Shown: positions 6,159-9,701 of the stretch, piece after piece
Layout of the letters: each line of letters starts with the position of its first letter
Position numbering within the stretch: the stretch's first letter is position 1
Source of the DNA: Cellvibrionales bacterium
Lineage (GTDB): Bacteria; Pseudomonadota; Gammaproteobacteria; Pseudomonadales; JAHEGP01
Assembly: GCA_024645065.1 (NCBI GenBank)
Contig: JAHEGP010000110.1
Span: 1 to 9,701, forward strand
DNA length: 9,701 bases
Reading direction: 5' to 3'
Made by a program: the position numbers and the translations under genes
Notes under the pieces: generated by a model
What the model was told of the DNA's origin: nothing
What the model saw: only the letters and a program-made list of their open reading frames with translations
Database searches by the model: none

Positions 6159-7676
6159 ATGAGCGTAATACGCCAGGATGACTTAATCGACAGCATTGCC
6201 GATGCTCTGCAATTCATCTCCTACTACCACCCGGTCGACTTTATCCAGGCGATGGAAAAAGCCTACAACAAGGAAGAGTCGCAGGCTGCAAAGGACGCAA
6301 TTGCCCAAATTCTGATCAACTCGCGCATGTGCGCCCAGGGCCATCGACCTATATGCCAGGATACGGGAATCGTCACGGTGTTTGCCCGGGTGGGGATGAA
6401 TGTCCAGTGGGACGCCGAGATGAGCGTCACCGATATGATCAATGAAGGTGTGCGCCGGGCCTATCTCAACAGCGACAATCTGCTGCGCGCATCCATTCTT
6501 GCCGATCCCGATGGCGCCCGCAGTAACACCAGGGACAATACCCCCGCCGTGATTCACTACGAGCTGGTGCCCGGCGACAGGGTTGACGTCGATGTGGCGG
6601 CGAAGGGAGGGGGTAGTGAAGCCAAGTCCAAGTTTGCCATGCTCAATCCTTCCGATTCGGTGGTGGACTGGATACTCAGTGTGGTGCCAACCATGGGCGC
6701 GGGTTGGTGCCCGCCCGGGATGCTGGGCGTTGGTATTGGTGGCACGGCGGAAAAGGCCATGCTGCTTGCCAAGCAGGCCTTGATGGAGCCCATCGATATT
6801 CACGAGTTGCAGGCCCGCGGGGCCGGGAATCGCGCCGAGGAACTGCGCCTGGAGCTGTTCGACAAAATTAACCGTTTGGGTATCGGCGCCCAGGGTCTCG
6901 GCGGCCTGACCACGGTCATGGACGTCAAGGTGATGGATTATCCGACCCATGCGGCCAACAAGCCCGTGGCGCTGATTCCCAACTGTGCCGCAACCCGCCA
7001 CGTGCATTTCAGTCTTGATGGTTCGGGTCCCGCTGAACTCGTGCCGCCGTCGCTCGAGGATTGGCCGGACGTCAGTTGGGAGCCAGGGGACAGCGTTCGC
7101 AGGATAAACCTCGACACCGTGACCCCGGCCGACGTCGAGAGTTGGCAACCCGGAGACACGCTGCTGCTATCAGGCAAGATGCTGACCGGTCGCGATGCGG
7201 CCCACAAGAAAATGGTCGACATGCTGGCCAACGACGAGCCCCTTCCGGTCGATCTCAAGGGTCGCTTCATTTATTACGTCGGGCCGGTGGATCCCGTGGC
7301 CGACGAGGTGGTCGGGCCGGCCGGGCCGACCACCGCAACCCGAATGGATAAGTTTACCCGGACCATGCTGGCCGAGACCGGACTGCAGGGCATGATCGGC
7401 AAGGCCGAGCGAGGACCGGCGGCTATCGACGCCATTCGGGAATTTAGCGCGGTCTATCTGATGGCAGTTGGCGGAGCGGCATATCTGGTTTCCAAGGCGA
7501 TCAAAGCGGCGGAGGTGGTGGCATTCGAGGAACTCGGCATGGAAGCTATCTACGAATTTACTGTCGAGGATATGCCCGTGACGGTTGCGGTTGATTGCAG
7601 GGGTGAATCGGTGCATCAAACGGGGCCAGCGCAGTGGCGACAGCGAATCGAAGAGCAACAGCTGGAGCTAAAATAG
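6159..7676 (+). CDS. Fumarate hydratase, class I ([4Fe-4S], single chain)
   Basis: 505 residues. It interconverts fumarate and malate in the TCA cycle using an oxygen-sensitive [4Fe-4S] cluster. Three conserved cysteines fit the cluster ligands: C66 in RPICQDTG, C184 in GWCPPG and C276 in PNCAATRHVHF. The N-terminal catalytic domain (about 1-300) also has KGGGSEAKSK (149-158) and GLGGLTTVMDV (246-256). The C-terminal swivel domain (about 320-505) shows SGKMLTGRDAAHKK (338-351) and GPAGPTTATRMDKF (386-399). Both domains are on one chain, as in FumA/FumB, rather than split into alpha and beta subunits. ATG at 6159 has AGGAGG at 6143-6148, a 10-base spacing. Being a cluster enzyme, it would be sensitive to superoxide; sodB is nearby, but on the other strand and separately transcribed. 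Which fum symbol applies cannot be decided here. Confidence 0.95.
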   Translation: MSVIRQDDLIDSIADALQFISYYHPVDFIQAMEKAYNKEESQAAKDAIAQILINSRMCAQGHRPICQDTGIVTVFARVGMNVQWDAEMSVTDMINEGVRRAYLNSDNLLRASILADPDGARSNTRDNTPAVIHYELVPGDRVDVDVAAKGGGSEAKSKFAMLNPSDSVVDWILSVVPTMGAGWCPPGMLGVGIGGTAEKAMLLAKQALMEPIDIHELQARGAGNRAEELRLELFDKINRLGIGAQGLGGLTTVMDVKVMDYPTHAANKPVALIPNCAATRHVHFSLDGSGPAELVPPSLEDWPDVSWEPGDSVRRINLDTVTPADVESWQPGDTLLLSGKMLTGRDAAHKKMVDMLANDEPLPVDLKGRFIYYVGPVDPVADEVVGPAGPTTATRMDKFTRTMLAETGLQGMIGKAERGPAAIDAIREFSAVYLMAVGGAAYLVSKAIKAAEVVAFEELGMEAIYEFTVEDMPVTVAVDCRGESVHQTGPAQWRQRIEEQQLELK

Positions 7677-7694
7677 CCCTGCCTCCCGCAATCT

Positions 7695-7729
7695 CCCGCG
7701 GATATTGCCTGATCCCTGGCAATAGCGGG
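7695..7729. repeat. Long bulged hairpin between the fumarase gene and sbcB
   Basis: CCCGC (7695-7699) and TATTGCC (7703-7709) pair with GGCAATA (7718-7724) and GCGGG (7725-7729). This gives a 12-bp stem with one 3-base bulge (GGA, 7700-7702) and an 8-base loop. It begins 19 bases after the fumarase stop. No T tract follows, so it is not a standard intrinsic terminator. It may stabilise the fumarase mRNA 3' end or be a dispersed extragenic palindrome. Confidence 0.6.
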
Positions 7730-7774
7730 TCGGGCCGTCTTCCGGTCGCGGGAAGCTAGCGCGGGATCAAGCTG

Positions 7775-9223
7775 ATGAACACGCTCTACTGGCACGATTA
7801 TGAAACCTTCGGTGCCGATCCGGCGCGGGACCGCCCGTCGCAGTTTGCCGGCATTCGCACCGATGAAGCGCTGAATATCGTCGGCGAGCCGCTGCAGCTA
7901 TACTGCCGACCGGCGCCTGACTTTCTGCCACACCCCGAGGCGTGCCTGATCACGGGAATCACTCCTCAAATGGCTCTGTCCAGGGGGCTTGCAGAGGCTG
8001 ATTTTATCCAGCGGGTCCATGCTGAGTTGGCGCAGCCCTGCACCTGTGGCGTCGGCTACAACAGTATACGGTTCGACGACGAGCTTACCCGCTATACTCT
8101 CTATCGCAACTTTTATGACCCTTACGCACGTGAATGGCAGCATGGCAACTCTCGCTGGGACCTGATCGATGTGGTGCGAATGTGCTATGCGCTGCGTCCG
8201 GACGGCATCAGGTGGCCCTTGGGCGATAGTGGCGATCCGACCTTCAAGCTGGAGCGACTCACTGCCGCCAACAGCATCGGCCATGGCCGAGCCCATGATG
8301 CGCTGGCTGACGTCGAGGCCACCATTGCACTGGCGCGTCTGGTCAAGCGCTGCCAGCCACGCTTGTATGATTACGCTTATGGTCTGCGGCGCAAGCAGGA
8401 AGTTGCTCGGCACCTGAGTTTGTCGCGGCCGCAACCCACGCTGCACATTTCTTCCCGGTACCCGGCGAGCCGCGGGTGCACAGCGTTAGTGCTGCCGCTA
8501 CTGGCGCATCCGAAAAATAGCAACGGCGTGCTGGTGTTCGATCTTGGCTGTGACCCGGCCGATCTGATCAAGCTGCCGGTAGATGAGTTGCGACACAGGA
8601 TCTTCAGTCGGCGCAGCGAGCTGGGGGATGGTCTAGAGCGCGTTGCCGTTAAGACGGTGCATCTCAATCGCAGTCCGATGGTGGTAACACCAAAAACCCT
8701 GGATGAGGCAGGCTACCAGCGCCTGGGCATCGACCTCGACGAGTGTTCTCGCAACCGCGCCCAATTGGATTCAAAGCGGGCTGTTGTGGCCGAAAAACTG
8801 CGGGCTGTCTTTGACGAGTCTCCCCCATGGGACGATGGCGATCCGGAGACAATGCTGTATGCGGGGTTTTTCAGTGATGATGATCGGCGCACGATGGAGC
8901 GGCTGCGCGCCGCGCCACCAGCCGCGCTGGCGCAACGGGACTGGCCGTTTCAGGACCCGCGGCTGGCGCCGCTGTTGTTCCGCTATCGGGCCCGCAACTA
9001 CCCCGGCAGCCTGTCCCATGATGAATGGATACAGTGGGAGGCTTGGCGGCAGTTACGTCTTACCGACCCCAATGCGGGGGCATCGCTGGTGCTGGATCAA
9101 TTCCTGGCATTGCTTGGGGAAATGCTGGCCAGGCCGCAAACGAGCAAGGAAAAACGCGCCATATTGCTGGCGCTGGAGGAATACGGTCGGGATATTGCCA
9201 AGCCGATGGCAGCCCCTGCCTGA
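7775..9223 (+). CDS. sbcB: Exodeoxyribonuclease I (SbcB)
   Basis: 482 residues, against 475 in E. coli. It degrades single-stranded DNA 3' to 5' and acts in recombination, mismatch repair and removal of recombination intermediates. The DEDDh catalytic set is complete: D8 and E10 in WHDYETFG, D101 in YNSIRFDDELTR, and H174 and D179 in AHDALADVEAT. Each is offset by exactly seven residues from the E. coli positions, because the protein lacks the short N-terminal extension. The SH3-like and C-terminal helical regions follow, including LGDGLERVAVKTVHLNRSP, YAGFFSDDDRR and FRYRARNYPGSL. ATG at 7775 has a weak GGGA (7763-7766) upstream. The next gene, pyrB, starts 25 bases after the stop, so the two are probably co-transcribed. 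No frameshift or missing key residue is seen. Confidence 0.97.
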   Translation: MNTLYWHDYETFGADPARDRPSQFAGIRTDEALNIVGEPLQLYCRPAPDFLPHPEACLITGITPQMALSRGLAEADFIQRVHAELAQPCTCGVGYNSIRFDDELTRYTLYRNFYDPYAREWQHGNSRWDLIDVVRMCYALRPDGIRWPLGDSGDPTFKLERLTAANSIGHGRAHDALADVEATIALARLVKRCQPRLYDYAYGLRRKQEVARHLSLSRPQPTLHISSRYPASRGCTALVLPLLAHPKNSNGVLVFDLGCDPADLIKLPVDELRHRIFSRRSELGDGLERVAVKTVHLNRSPMVVTPKTLDEAGYQRLGIDLDECSRNRAQLDSKRAVVAEKLRAVFDESPPWDDGDPETMLYAGFFSDDDRRTMERLRAAPPAALAQRDWPFQDPRLAPLLFRYRARNYPGSLSHDEWIQWEAWRQLRLTDPNAGASLVLDQFLALLGEMLARPQTSKEKRAILLALEEYGRDIAKPMAAPA

Positions 9224-9236
9224 TGCGAGAGACCAG

Positions 9237-9241
9237 AGGAG
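9237..9241 (+). promoter_or_regulatory. Ribosome binding site supporting the pyrB GTG start
   Basis: AGGAG, within a GAGGAGAG run, lies seven bases before the GTG at 9249. No in-frame ATG lies nearby; the first is codon 29, inside conserved sequence. Confidence 0.8.
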
Positions 9242-9248
9242 AGATAGC

Positions 9249-9701
9249 GTGAAATTCGCCGGTGCCCATATCGTCAGTATTGGACAATTCCAGCGGGAAG
9301 ATATTTTGCGGGTGTTCGCCGTGGCCGACAGGATGGAGCCCTATGCCCAGCGTCAGAAACTCACCAAGGTACTCGATGGTGCGATCCTCGGCAGCATGTT
9401 TTTCGAGCCCAGCACCCGCACCCGGGTCAGCTTCGGGTGTGCTTTTAACCTGTTGGGCGGCGAGGTGCGCGAAACCACCGGATTTGAACATACCGCCATA
9501 GCCAAGGGCGAATCGCTATATGATACGGCTCGGGTGATTAGTGGTTACAGCGACGCTATTGTCATGCGCCACCCCCAGGCGGGATCGGTAGCGGAATTTG
9601 CCGCAGCCAGCCGGGTTCCGGTGGTCAATGGTGGCGATGGAGCCAACGAGCATCCCAGCCAGGCGCTATTGGACCTCTACACCATCCAGAAAGAACTCAA
9701 A
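9249..9701 (+). CDS. pyrB: Aspartate carbamoyltransferase, catalytic chain (partial, 3' end missing)
   Basis: 151 codons from a GTG start to the window edge, with no stop. The enzyme joins carbamoyl phosphate and aspartate, the first committed step of pyrimidine synthesis. The carbamoyl-phosphate-binding domain is clear: FFEPSTRTR at 51-59 (STRTR loop), AKGES with K86, R107 in IVMRHPQAGS, and H135 and Q138 in NEHPSQALLDLYTIQ. These fit E. coli S52-R54, K84, R105, H134 and Q137. The aspartate domain is beyond the window. The wording differs from E. coli PyrB, for example FGCAFNLLGGEVRETTGF and GESLYDTARVISGYSD. I recall this version from other marine gammaproteobacteria, where the chain is longer than the roughly 310 residues of E. 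coli. It follows sbcB by 25 bases. No attenuator-like leader is visible between them, so regulation may come from a promoter upstream of sbcB. Confidence 0.95.
   Translation, partial: MKFAGAHIVSIGQFQREDILRVFAVADRMEPYAQRQKLTKVLDGAILGSMFFEPSTRTRVSFGCAFNLLGGEVRETTGFEHTAIAKGESLYDTARVISGYSDAIVMRHPQAGSVAEFAAASRVPVVNGGDGANEHPSQALLDLYTIQKELK

Noticed and set aside
6183..7148. A 321-residue open frame antisense to the fumarase gene
   Set aside because: It is wholly inside the complete fumarase gene and opposite to it, and its composition is that of a shadow frame rich in His, Gly and Arg.
1..9701. CRISPR arrays, tRNA or rRNA genes, IS elements, phage genes or defence systems
   Set aside because: None is supported. 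The only tandem repeat has no spacers, no transposase or integrase motif was seen, and all full-length genes but one belong to common chromosomal families.

Overview
The window looks like ordinary chromosome from a gammaproteobacterium, probably a marine one. The inference rests on the fxsA-groES-groEL order, an Fe-type SodB very close to the E. coli protein in length and ligand spacing, an E. coli-type exonuclease I (SbcB), a small polyhydroxyalkanoate-system protein, and an aspartate carbamoyltransferase that departs from the E. coli PyrB pattern. Placement near Halieaceae/Cellvibrionales-type bacteria is a guess from gene content. No phage, IS, integrase, CRISPR, tRNA or rRNA is visible.

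Layout. The left end (1-2941) holds the last codons of a possible upstream gene, the membrane protein fxsA, and the groES-groEL chaperonin operon, which ends at a strong intrinsic terminator. The groES leader carries two stacked control signals: a heat-shock-sigma-like promoter near 660-689, and a sigma70-like promoter at 726-753 followed at once by a perfect CIRCE operator (764-790). This suggests activation by sigma32 together with repression by HrcA. Directly after the groEL terminator lies a 2.8-copy tandem array of a 51-bp unit (2942-3085), sitting between convergent genes.

The middle (3137-5057) is on the minus strand: a 91-residue PHA-system protein, sodB with its own terminator, and a standalone Urate_ox_N/PuuD-like membrane protein. 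From about 5058 to 5254 there is a divergent intergenic region with a cluster of GTGCC motifs.

The right part (5255-9701) is on the plus strand: an unrecognised single-pass membrane protein with a long coiled coil, a two-domain class I [4Fe-4S] fumarase, exonuclease I (sbcB), and a pyrB-type aspartate carbamoyltransferase cut by the window end. sbcB and pyrB are 25 bp apart and probably co-transcribed. A long bulged hairpin sits between the fumarase gene and sbcB.

Functionally this is housekeeping: protein folding, superoxide defence, the TCA cycle, DNA repair and pyrimidine synthesis. I did not find a convincing undescribed system. The items most worth a second look are the dual heat-shock control, the 51-bp array, the unidentified coiled-coil protein and the reduced PuuD-like protein.
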